DNA from: Cudoniella acicularis
Lineage: Eukaryota > Ascomycota > Leotiomycetes > Helotiales > Helotiaceae
Direction: 5' to 3'
Assembly (NCBI GenBank): GCA_013054445.1
Contig: JAAMPI010001324.1
Coordinates: 1-15,951, forward strand
Length of the DNA: 15,951 bases
How positions within the stretch are numbered: position 1 is the stretch's first letter; each line of letters opens with the position of its first letter. A program made the translations under genes and the position numbers. Of this stretch, positions 8,038 through 15,629 are shown one piece after another. The notes under the pieces are model-generated. The model made no database searches. It was not told the origin of the DNA and worked only from the letters and a program-made list of their open reading frames with translations.

Positions 8038-10090
8038 ATGTCTGACTCTAATCCTTGGGACCAAACCTTCTTCGACGACCCCTTACTCCCCTCGGTTGAA
8101 AATGAGACTGGTTGGGAGGCACTCTTTAGTATTCAACCCGAGACTCCCGGCCTTTTGTTCCCATCCGAAGACATCTGGTCTTATTCCTTGTCGGAGGGGC
8201 TAGATTCCATTTTTCAAAATGAGCAAATCGTCGCGCCATCTCCCATCACTGTTCAAGCCACCGCAGCTGAAATTCTACATCATGCAACCGATTCGCCAGC
8301 TGTTCAAGCAAATCCCTTGGCCCCTGATTTGAGGCCATCAGCGCTAGCAACGCCGCCGCAGTCCTACCTTACCTCAACAAGGGCATTGCTCACTGACGGT
8401 ATAGAATCCATGGGTTCTATCACTGCGCACAGTGATGAAAAACTTCAGCCAACCAAGAGGGTATTTGATGATTTTATTCTAACGTTCTCTACGAACGAAG
8501 ATGCAGCTCTAGAACCAAGAAAACGACAAGCATTTACATCAGAGCGACGTAGGGAAGTAGCAATGACTCGAAAAATTGGAGCTTGCAAAAGATGTAAGAT
8601 GAGGAAATTGAGTGTAAGTCTATCTGAGATAGCAAAAGATCAATCATTGAATGTGCAGCAGTGTGAACCTACCGGAATATGTGAACAGTGTATCAAATCA
8701 GTCGGAAGCGCCATACTTGGGGAGAACATCTGCATCCGACATACTCTTGTGAACCTGAGATACCGAGGAGGCAAGTAGTATTTATATACATAGTATATAT
8801 GTTTATTCTTACTACTTATATTTAGATTTGTTACGCGAGGGGCAAAGTAAGGATGTGATTAGAAGCCTTCCTAAATGGAATCAGCCAACCCCTCAAACCG
8901 TATACATCCGGTTCTGTCCCCATTCTTCCCGTGAGGATTTGCGGCTTGAAGTACACAATTACTCGGAAACCATGAATGATGTTGAGGAGATGGTGACTTT
9001 CACTGGAAGCTCTACATCTCTGAACGGAGCACGGTTCTCGAAGATCTCGACTCCAAAATACGCGATTTTACATCACTCGCTGCCCTCTGTGACAAAGCTT
9101 GAGGAATGGGTTCAGCGTCAAGGCAACCACCTAATGCCTATACCGAGTCCAGCGGAACGGCTGTTCACCTCCTTCCGCATACTTCTTGATACGTATTGCA
9201 ACATTAAACCTGACTTGCCTTCGGTGAGATTTGCATATCTCTTACATTCGTTGCAAGTTTCATTATACTAGATAGCTGATTCTTAAACAGAGAGAATTTT
9301 CGAAGGCTGCCTTGAGAATCACTCATCTTTATGAGTGTTTACGGAAACTTTTCGCTCAGAAAACACAACCTCAAATGCCAGCGTCTTACATTTCCAAAGC
9401 TGCCTTAGTCCAAATAGCACTCGTTGCTAAACAAGGCATTGCTGAAAGCGAACTGATAATACTTTCAGAACTAGACAATTTTGTTCAGAGATCTAAGAGA
9501 CCTTCTAAAGAGAGCGAGCTCCCTATATGGGCAGGCGTTTGGGTTTTGATCCTGTTATACCGAGATATTGGAAGGCGATGTCAACAAATGGACCGCTCCC
9601 ATTATTTTCCAAGTACGATATACCGTGAGTCAATCTCAACAGATTTTAATGCTTAGCTAAAACTTTAGCAGGATTTGAGAGTACAATTTACTTGGCAAAG
9701 CAGATGGTAAACGCTCTTACTTCGACTTACAATCTACTATTCGGTAACAAGTCGCCTTCAAGCATCAATTGGGAGACAGAAGAAAACTTTAGACGGATCA
9801 GACGAAATAATGAACTACGAGCTTGTCTAAATACGATCAAAGAACACACACGGACCTTTTGTAAGTTGGCTCATGTAATTCAAGATAATTTATGTTAATT
9901 CGAGCTTCCCATTCTAGTCTACCAATCTCTCGAGCTAGGCGACTATGATTCTACTATCAAGAAATTAATTGTCGAAGAAGAGGAACATTTGTTGGCCTTA
10001 GCCCCGCCAATGCCTCTACGTTCGGACCTGGAGAGCGATTCGTCTCTTCCAGAGTGTGACTGTGACGAAGACCCAGGCATGGGACTCTAA
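8038..10090 (+). CDS. Zn(II)2Cys6 (C6 finger) transcription factor-like protein
   Basis: Six exons, 8038-8613, 8662-8770, 8826-9223, 9291-9624, 9672-9860 and 9918-10090, join in frame to 592 residues with no internal stop. The zinc cluster spans residues 183-216, with cysteines at 183, 186, 193, 199, 202 and 216. It starts CKRCKMRKLSC, which gives the canonical C-x2-C-x6-C only if intron 1 ends at 8661. The last cysteine spacing is long (13 residues), as in the fungal C6 subgroup with CxxC followed by a C-I-R motif, here ENICIRHTL. The cluster lies mid-protein, after a 180-residue polar N-terminus. A downstream block with LRLEVHNYSE and STPKYAILHH suits the same subgroup. The C-terminus is acidic (ESDSSLPECDCDEDPG). 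Such proteins bind DNA in the nucleus; the target is unknown. Intron 2 is GC-AG. It is the only intact gene between 3 kb and the right edge. Confidence 0.8.
8614..8661 (+). other. Intron 1 of the zinc-cluster gene, splitting the zinc cluster
   Basis: Donor GTAAGT at 8614, acceptor ending GCAGCAG at 8661, 48 bp. An acceptor at 8658 is also possible and would insert a Gln, giving C-x2-C-x7-C. The 8661 site preserves the six-residue spacing, so I prefer it. The intron length is a multiple of three and has no in-frame stop, so retention would still give an open frame but would disrupt the zinc cluster. Confidence 0.7.
8771..8825 (+). other. GC-AG intron (intron 2 of the zinc-cluster gene)
   Basis: The donor is GAG|GCAAGT, the classic strong context of GC-AG introns, and the acceptor is TATTTAG at 8825 with TTACTAC upstream as branch region. 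Only a splice after 8770 joins the frames (codon G|AT, Asp 229). The nearby GT donors at 8775 and 8778 give the wrong frame or a stop codon. Confidence 0.75.
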
Positions 10091-10380
10091 AAAAATGAGA
10101 TAAAATTCACAATTGTTTCTTAGTAAAGTAGTAGTAACATAATTTAAAATACTTTTATAGTTCTAATTATATAGACCTCTTGCAATTTATTTTCTGATTT
10201 GAAAGCTCTTGGTTACCTAAGAACCTATATAACATCTCCTTTATATATCAAGTAGTAACAAACCGCCCTTTTCCGCTTCCCACTCAACTAGCAGCTCCTA
10301 CCCAGATTTCAAGATATCGGCGCGTTCTAGTAATTAGTAAGACTTATTTTATGGATAATTTGAGATAGCACCTTTGGAGG

Positions 10381-10828
10381 TGTTACGAATAATATCTGGT
10401 CCCTAGGTTGGGACACTCGTCGCATAAAAGAGCGACTAGAACCACTGAATTCGGCGGCCATCGCGCCTGAACATTGCATTTAGCTGTAATAATAGCCTTT
10501 TTTGAACTCTATCTATATTTGTATCTGTTCACATCGAGCTACCTAGAGAGTTGGCTATATAGGGAATAGAAGAAACTATGATAATATAAGCAAAAAGACA
10601 ATCTACTATATTAATCTAACTATTACTCTCTATAACTTATCGCTTTCTCTTATTTCTGATTATATCTATTTCTATATCTACTTAACCTATTTAAGGTACT
10701 AGGGGTTAGTAAATAGAGATAAGATAATAGAGACTATAGATACTTAGTTATATATTATATAAACTAAGCTTTCTATAGAAAATAGACTTCTAGCTTATGG
10801 TATATAGATATATATCTCTTGAATAACA
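10381..10828 (+). mobile_element. Possible solo-LTR relic
   Basis: The segment begins TGTTACGAATAATATC and can be read to GAATAACA, giving TGTTA...TAACA inverted ends about 448 bp apart. It contains a TATATAGGG-like box (about 10554), a plausible LTR promoter. No matching 5-bp target duplication is visible (GGAGG before, AATAT after), and no polymerase coding sequence is adjacent, so the boundaries are uncertain. Composition shifts to A/T-rich in its second half, consistent with decay. Confidence 0.3.
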
Positions 10829-10964
10829 AATATAAATTATAATATAACCTCCTTCCTCTACTAATTAGGTAGGCGCGTAAGTCCCTTTTAAACTTGGTTT
10901 TTTGGTAGGGCAAGGCAAAGTGCGAAGTGCTTATTGCATATTACACATTTCTGACCGACCTGCT

Positions 10965-10999
10965 AATGACCCGCCGCATGAATGCTTCGCTTGTAATCT
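10965..10999 (+). repeat. Short diverged repeat, copy 2
   Basis: AATGACCCGC (10965-10974) and TGTAATCT (10992-10999), matching copy 1 at 7794-7830. Both copies lie just after an A/T-rich block. Confidence 0.4.
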
Positions 11000-11328
11000 A
11001 GCTCAGGGGTTGCCCCGCATCCCAAGACGACATTCTGGATTCTGAATCTCGCTGACTCCCAGAAACCATCATTTAGTATCCATTTTTAGCTGCCCCTTCT
11101 TTAGTCGATCATGGCGGTACTTAAATACGGCGAGCCCCTCCTCCGTCTGCATCTATCTTACTTGTTCGAATCATCTACCATCCGCGCTCCTCCGCCTTCG
11201 CCTTCATCAAGTCTTCATCTCAGTCGCTCGCTGATTCGCTCATTCGTAAAATCATCGAATACAGCTTTAGCTCTTCTTCGACTGCCTCTCTACCCTCTTC
11301 CTCTGGTAGCCTGCTACGGTAAGTGGGC

Positions 11329-11343
11329 TATCCGCTCTCGCGG
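11329..11343 (+). repeat. 15-bp direct repeat, copy 1
   Basis: TATCCGCTCTCGCGG, identical at 12166-12180. Weaker similarity continues for about 25 bp downstream of each copy, so the two are probably diverged copies of one longer segment. Confidence 0.6.
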
Positions 11344-12165
11344 GCATACGCCCTACGCAGAATCCTCACCCCGAAGAGATTCTGCCACGCCCCTCCAGTT
11401 TCACAACCTCGAGTTTAATGTTGGACGCCTTCCTCCCTCCTTCTCGCTTTTGATCTCTCTCGTTCTCTGTCTCGATCCCCCAAACTTCGACATTTACGGC
11501 CTCGCCGTCCTTTATCAGGCCGAGACTATCAAATGACTTCTCGACTGCTCACGTCCCCAGCAACGTCAGACTTTACTCCTCTTCCCCCTTCTCTGCTCTG
11601 CAGAGTTCGTAGACCGTCAAAGCCGAGTCCCTTTTCGCAGCCCTCGACAGTTCCCTTAGCTGCGATCTCCTTGTCCGCGAAGACCCTTGAAGTTCGCTGT
11701 CTCCCTGACACCCTTCACATCTCTCTACTACTCAACAACTCGATTCTTCACTCATTCCTCTTCGCTCACCTTCCTCACTTCTTCCTTTTCTTACACTCTT
11801 CCCTTATCCTTTTTGATCAACCGTCGACTCATGAACTCGATCGACCATCGCATCGTCAGGCTGCGTCGACACTGTGATAGGTGTCTCCGCTTTCTCACGA
11901 TTCGCTACCCTATACTCGAAGCAGCCAAGGGGTCGAAGTGGTACTAGTAATACAGAATAGCACAAGTTAGGATTAATTGCCTACAACGTCAAGCATAATC
12001 CTTATTCGACAACGCTATCGTTTACGTCTTACGCTCGTCACAACCCTGTCGTATCCATCCTCGAAAACTCCCTCCTCCCTTATTTGTCTCGCTCTCGGTG
12101 GCGGGTTTCTTCGCTACTATTAACACCTCTTAGGTCCGATTCTCTCGATAACAATCCGCTGCCTA

Positions 12166-12180
12166 TATCCGCTCTCGCGG
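12166..12180 (+). repeat. 15-bp direct repeat, copy 2
   Basis: Exact copy of 11329-11343, about 837 bp downstream, immediately before the relic that starts at 12197. Confidence 0.6.
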
Positions 12181-12196
12181 TACCCCGTACAGGATA

Positions 12197-12451
12197 ATGG
12201 CCCCTGTGATCCAAATTCTAGTAGAGGACACTCTTAAAACTCTCCGGTATGTTCTCAAAAAACGTGCCGACGCTAATCGAGTATTAAAAGAGAGGGAGAA
12301 GAAGACACTTAGTAGGGAAGATTATTGACGGATAGAAGTCGATTTAGATAATAAGCCGTTCTTACAGCCACTAGACCCCGATAATCTGATTGGGGCGATA
12401 TTACCTGTAGTATAATAGACTGTATAAGAGGTATGTAGTATCGTTTAAACT
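12197..12451 (+). pseudogene. Short relic of a charged, helical coding sequence
   Basis: From ATG 12197 the frame reads VIQILVEDTLKTLRYVLKK and a Lys/Glu/Arg-rich helix (EREKKTLSRED). It stops at TGA 12326, then continues with an equally protein-like stretch (VDLDNKPFLQPLDPDNLIG, ILPVV) before TAA 12413, TAG 12416, TAA 12425 and a further TAA just beyond. The later stops sit where glutamine codons would fit well, so CAA/CAG to TAA/TAG is the simplest explanation. The family is not recognised. Charge pattern and length suggest part of a coiled-coil or helical domain protein. It could be an exon of a larger destroyed gene in the 11.1-12.5 kb segment. Confidence 0.4.
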
Positions 12452-12783
12452 TACCTCTACAATCATTTGTAAATCTCGTGACTAGTGGCTCTAGGGTTGG
12501 CTTTGATGGTAATTTCTCACGTGATATCCACTCGCATATTTACGCCCAGACTGCCGAGTCCAGGAGCGACTCTGGACTTGCCGTCCGAAAAAGAATGCCA
12601 TCTGAGTGCTCCACTACCTTCGGAACATTGGCTTTCTTGCTTGAGGAGATGATATGGAGAAATCTCATTCCCCGATGGCAGCAATCGAGTATATAAGTCA
12701 TTACCTCCTTAATACCGTGTAGTGAAAAGCAGATCTTAGATCTCGCAATCAGTCTTCGTATAATTGGGTGAAACGGTCAAGCA
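12452..12783 (+). promoter_or_regulatory. Upstream region of the second 2EXR relic, with TATA box
   Basis: GAGTATATAAGTCA at 12688-12701 is a good TATA box about 90 bp upstream of the ATG at 12784, a typical fungal spacing. The rest of this stretch has a 72-codon frame beginning at a GTG (12478-12696) that I consider chance. Confidence 0.5.
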
Positions 12784-13646
12784 ATGTTCGAAGTAAACCT
12801 CAAAACCCCTTACAGTCGTGGCGAAAATGATCGTCGCAATCCGAATTTTGAGCTATTCCCAAGGCTACCCAAAGAGCTTCGCTTGCGTATATAGAAGCTT
12901 GTAGTATCATCGGCTGCCTGCTAAGTCGTTGATATTCCACTCATTTCAACATTCCTCGTCCCGCCTCTACTCCACATAAATTAGGAGGCTCAATCAGAGT
13001 CCAAGAGACTGTACACAGAATTAAGGATTAGGGAATTCTTAGTTTTCGTTAGGCTTGACGCTATCTAGTTTTGGAATAAGCTCGATCCGGTCCCCATGCG
13101 GCCTATCAAGGATGTTATCGTAAATAGCACACCTTAGATACAGAAGTCGGTAATCAGGTTAGATACCTGGTTTACTTTTTGCTTAAACAAAAAAGACTAG
13201 ACAAGTCGGAGCGGCGAATAGTGGGATATACTTGGACATATCTAGGAGCTCGTTATTGTTATCGGATATACACAGCTAGGGAAGTATCGGTTTGGGTTTT
13301 ATCCCAGGAAAGGCAACAGCCTCATCTTGCCTCGAGTTAAGCCGCGCGATATCTGAGTGTATTTTTACCACCAAAAGTCTACATACCAGAATTTGAGGGC
13401 GCTTGGTATAACCGATGGCGAAAGATGGGAGGACTTAGAAAAGATGGCCTCTGACTTCTTATCAAAGGCATGGCAGCGAAGACGAGTATGGGGTGAGCAG
13501 TTACAGTTCTTAACTACTAGAGACTATTGAAGCTGACATCACTACCCGATACAGCCAAGGAAAACCGTATCTTGCTGAAGGATAGATTGCTCTGCGTAGA
13601 AAGTTGGAAAGTGCTAGATGTGAGATATTACGAGCTAAATGAATAA
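12784..13646 (+). pseudogene. 2EXR-domain protein relic, copy 2, inactivated by nonsense mutations only
   Basis: ATG 12784 to 13492, intron 13493-13554 (GTGAGC donor, GCTGAC branch, ATACAG acceptor) and 13555-13646 join in one frame of 267 codons ending TAA. The 2EXR signature FELFPRLPKELRLRI is followed by a stop where Trp is expected, and the second block is PPLLHIN-stop-EAQSESKRLY, where Gln is expected. Nine in-frame stops break it: TAG at 12892, 12982, 13066, 13135, 13198, 13219 and 13243, TAA at 12922, TGA at 13354. No frameshift is needed anywhere, and the terminal exon (LLKDRLLCVESWKVLDVRYY) is intact. Eight of nine stops create TA, as expected from CpA-to-TpA (RIP) changes. 2EXR function is unknown. 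A TATA box lies about 90 bp upstream. Confidence 0.85.
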
Positions 13647-13862
13647 AAAGAGCAGAGGCTAAGAACTATCTTAATCACATAATGCGACGCCACCTGGCTT
13701 GAGCGAGGGAGGTAGCTATTCAGTGCTCGGTCGGGGTGTTCATGGCTTAGGGGTGACAAAGAGAACAACAAGCTGTGTAAAAATAATCATCAAGTATTCA
13801 AATACATTGTATATATCAATTATCCTTCTGAATCAGGCCTTACCCCCCTGTGAACATTCAAC
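13647..13862. other. Spacer between convergent relics
   Basis: This short stretch separates the plus-strand 2EXR relic from the minus-strand SANT/Myb relic. It holds a purine-rich start, an A/T-rich middle (about 13770-13830) and no recognisable feature. Confidence 0.5.
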
Positions 13863-14062
13863 TCACCCACTCCGGCGCTTCCTTATCGTCTGAGACGTCT
13901 CTGAGCGACGCTTCAACTTGATACTGTCGTCGACCCGCAACGTCCTTAGTTGCAGCAGAAACTCGTCGTCTTCAGGCGGAAATCGCGAATTCCTGACAGA
14001 TCTGCTCATTGCCCGTTCTTGTAGAGGCGACCGTTCCGAGTCTCTCCTGTCGCTGCGCTGCA
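13863..14062 (-). pseudogene. Frame-shifted possible second SANT/Myb-like piece
   Basis: Reading leftwards on the minus strand directly after the TAA of the SANT/Myb relic, a shifted frame gives a basic stretch and then NSRFPPEDDEFLLQLR. This resembles the first helix of a SANT/Myb repeat (acidic EDDEFLLQLR), ending at TGA near 13863. In relatives that I remember, a second SANT-like repeat can follow the first. It may be a shifted continuation of the same gene or its 3' flank. Confidence 0.4.
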
Positions 14063-15156
14063 TTACTTTTTGAATTTTGTCGAACAACGCACCCGGATGA
14101 TCCCTAGGCTCCGGTCAGAGAGGGCAGCACTGATGTCTTCCTACAAACAGCCATCGTTCCTCATCCGGAGTAGCGTTATATCCTCTTCTGGTGTCTATTT
14201 AACACGCCCTTTCTTAGGCTGTAATGGTGCTTGATGTATCTTGAAATGTGTAGTAGCGTCGTGATGGATCGGAACCTTTACTGGCGCCTCCTTCCTAGGA
14301 CAGGTGTCTAATGCTTCGGGATAGATCGGAAAGTGAAGGTGTCTTGAGATTGATAGTAGCTTAAACTTAAAATTATATGTTACGTTATCCTGGATCCGGA
14401 TGCGTTTAAGAAAGCCTTGGAAAAGCTATTCCTTATACTCCGCAACTAGTACTGCCTCTGTTACCGTAGAGGGACCTCGAGAAGTTTGCGAGGCATGGTG
14501 GTGCTCGCCATCGACCAAGGTCGGGGGACATCTGCGATCAGCCTGGAGCTGCGCGTCGTCAGTCTCGAGGCTGGTCGTCGAAGGTGACATAAGGGGGCGA
14601 GACTGTCGAAGGTGGAGAGCTGTAGGCGCTGAGCGTGGCTTTCGTCGCTTTGTAGGTCGTGGGTCCTCGCCGCTCGTATCGTAGGTGTCATCGGTGTTGA
14701 CGGAATGGTGGGTTTCGCTGCTGATCTCTGTATGCGTATCCTGGTGCCCCCGCTTCTCCCCCCGTTTCCCTGACTCAGGCTCGCCGCCCGGTGCCGCGCT
14801 GGATGGAGCGGATGGAGCAGAGGAGCTGGGACTTCAAGAGGCTGGTGAAGTATGGCGATGCTTGTCATTTATCGGAGATGCTGAGTGCCCAGGATTGACC
14901 TTAGACCGTGCTTGGCTCAAGGGATGTGGAGGAGACTCTACTTGAGACATGTTCCGTTAGCGACATGTTTCGTAAGTTCTTTCAAACTAGGATTCTCTTT
15001 AATCAACTACTTACCTCGAAGCTTAGAGAGTAACGTAGAGCTGAGTGAGATACTCAGTTGATCTTCGGTGGTCCAAGTAGAGAGCTCATTGACTAGGTAC
15101 TCGAAAATTTTCCTGCCTTTGCTACGCTGGTTAGAGTGTATATGGTGAACTCGCAT
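14063..15156 (-). pseudogene. SANT/Myb-like DNA-binding protein relic with tryptophan-to-stop mutations
   Basis: On the minus strand, exon 1 (15156-15015) encodes MRVHHIHSNQRSKGRKIFEY and then LVNELSTWTTEDQLSISLSS. An intron (15014-14941; GTAAGT donor, GCTAAC branch, CAAG acceptor) leads to exon 2 (14940-14063). The joined frame is 340 codons with no frameshift. Exon 2 has a Ser/Pro/His-rich middle with a basic KRRKPR patch, the conserved EYKE-stop-LFQGFLKRIRI motif, and a SANT repeat: K-stop-TPEEDITLLRMRNDGC, then L-stop-EDISAALSDRS and RVRCSTKFKK. Stops: TGA 14836, TAG 14428, TAG 14197, TAG 14143. The three TAGs stand where family members have Trp, including both SANT core tryptophans, so each is TGG to TAG. 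Intact members are multi-copy in some filamentous ascomycetes and presumably bind DNA. The repeat family is remembered, not searched. Confidence 0.8.
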
Positions 15157-15629
15157 AACGTCCGTTTCTACCTGTGGGACTAAGTCTCGAGAGGATCGTT
15201 CGTAAGGCAGCTATAGTATTGACATCCGCATATCGTCTTCGTTGACCCAGAAATCATACCGGTTTGGATGTTCACCCCATGCGACTCGGTAGTGGGAGAA
15301 GCAAATGAGTCACAGAGCCTTGCAGCTGCGTGCAACGTTTTTGGGGCGGCATGCGGCTCAAACGAGTTCACGTTGAGCTGCAAAACATGCACTCGCGATC
15401 ACCATTGTCTCATAGCCAAGCTTCAAGAAAGGAACAACTGGATTCTATCTAATGCGAGCCGAAGATAAAGCACAATATCCAACATCAGATAGTTGGGCCT
15501 TCTCTACCGACGCTTCTGCCATCACTGACGGAGAGTATATGGTTCCCAGACAGAAAGTCTGGAGGAGAATCCACCACCTGCTCTTTGCCTCAACTGGTCT
15601 AGATTGTCGCTCGGCTACACACTGAAATC
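15157..15629. other. Divergent upstream region between the SANT/Myb relic and the SesA relic
   Basis: This region lies between two divergently oriented gene starts and should contain both promoters. GAGTATATGG near 15532-15541 is a weak TATA-like element about 90 bp upstream of the ATG at 15630. A 66-codon ATG frame (15268-15468, plus) encodes six cysteines but has no secretion signal and no known family; I treat it as unsupported. Confidence 0.45.

Larger units (their letters stand above)
10091..11110. other. A/T-rich intergenic block, no gene
   Basis: No coding frame of note on either strand. 10091-10260 and 10490-10860 are A/T-rich with many CTATAT and TATAG words, and 10260-10490 has normal composition. 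The block contains a possible LTR-like relic (10381-10828) and copy 2 of a short diverged repeat (10965-10999). AAGTAGTAACA is nearly repeated around 10124-10134 and 10249-10259. From about 10870 to 11110 the composition returns to normal. Confidence 0.5.
11111..12196. other. C+T-biased region with no assignable gene
   Basis: The plus strand is strongly pyrimidine-rich. It contains a 141-codon ATG frame (11111-11536) and further overlapping frames (11533-11877, 11687-11947). They are rich in Ser, Leu, Pro and Arg, as expected by chance from this composition, and I recognise no domain. A frame running from about 11830 to 12190 is nearly free of stops (one TAG near 11958) and reads somewhat protein-like, but I cannot place it. 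A 15-bp word is repeated at 11329-11343 and 12166-12180. It could be the 5' part of the relic at 12197 or of a degraded element. Confidence 0.4.

Noticed and set aside
8614..8658. Alternative 45-bp version of intron 1 in the zinc-cluster gene
   Set aside because: It would give seven residues between the second and third cysteine, while the 48-bp version gives the canonical six. It is kept as a possible minor isoform.
11111..11947. Serine/leucine-rich frames as a real protein-coding gene
   Set aside because: Several frames are open at once because of the C+T bias, and none shows a domain or consistent splice structure.
14400..14945. Plus-strand and alternative minus-strand frames of 86-135 codons
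   Set aside because: They are antisense or shifted shadows of the SANT/Myb relic, whose frame carries the recognisable motifs.
12784..15156. Stop-codon reassignment or programmed readthrough of TAG in the 2EXR and SANT/Myb genes
   Set aside because: TAG stands at positions expected to be Trp in some cases and Gln in others, TAA and TGA also occur, and the intact genes in the window need no readthrough. RIP explains all of this more simply.
15268..15468. 66-codon frame with six cysteines, as a possible small secreted protein
   Set aside because: No signal peptide, no family resemblance, and it lies in the divergent promoter region. Six cysteines alone are not enough.
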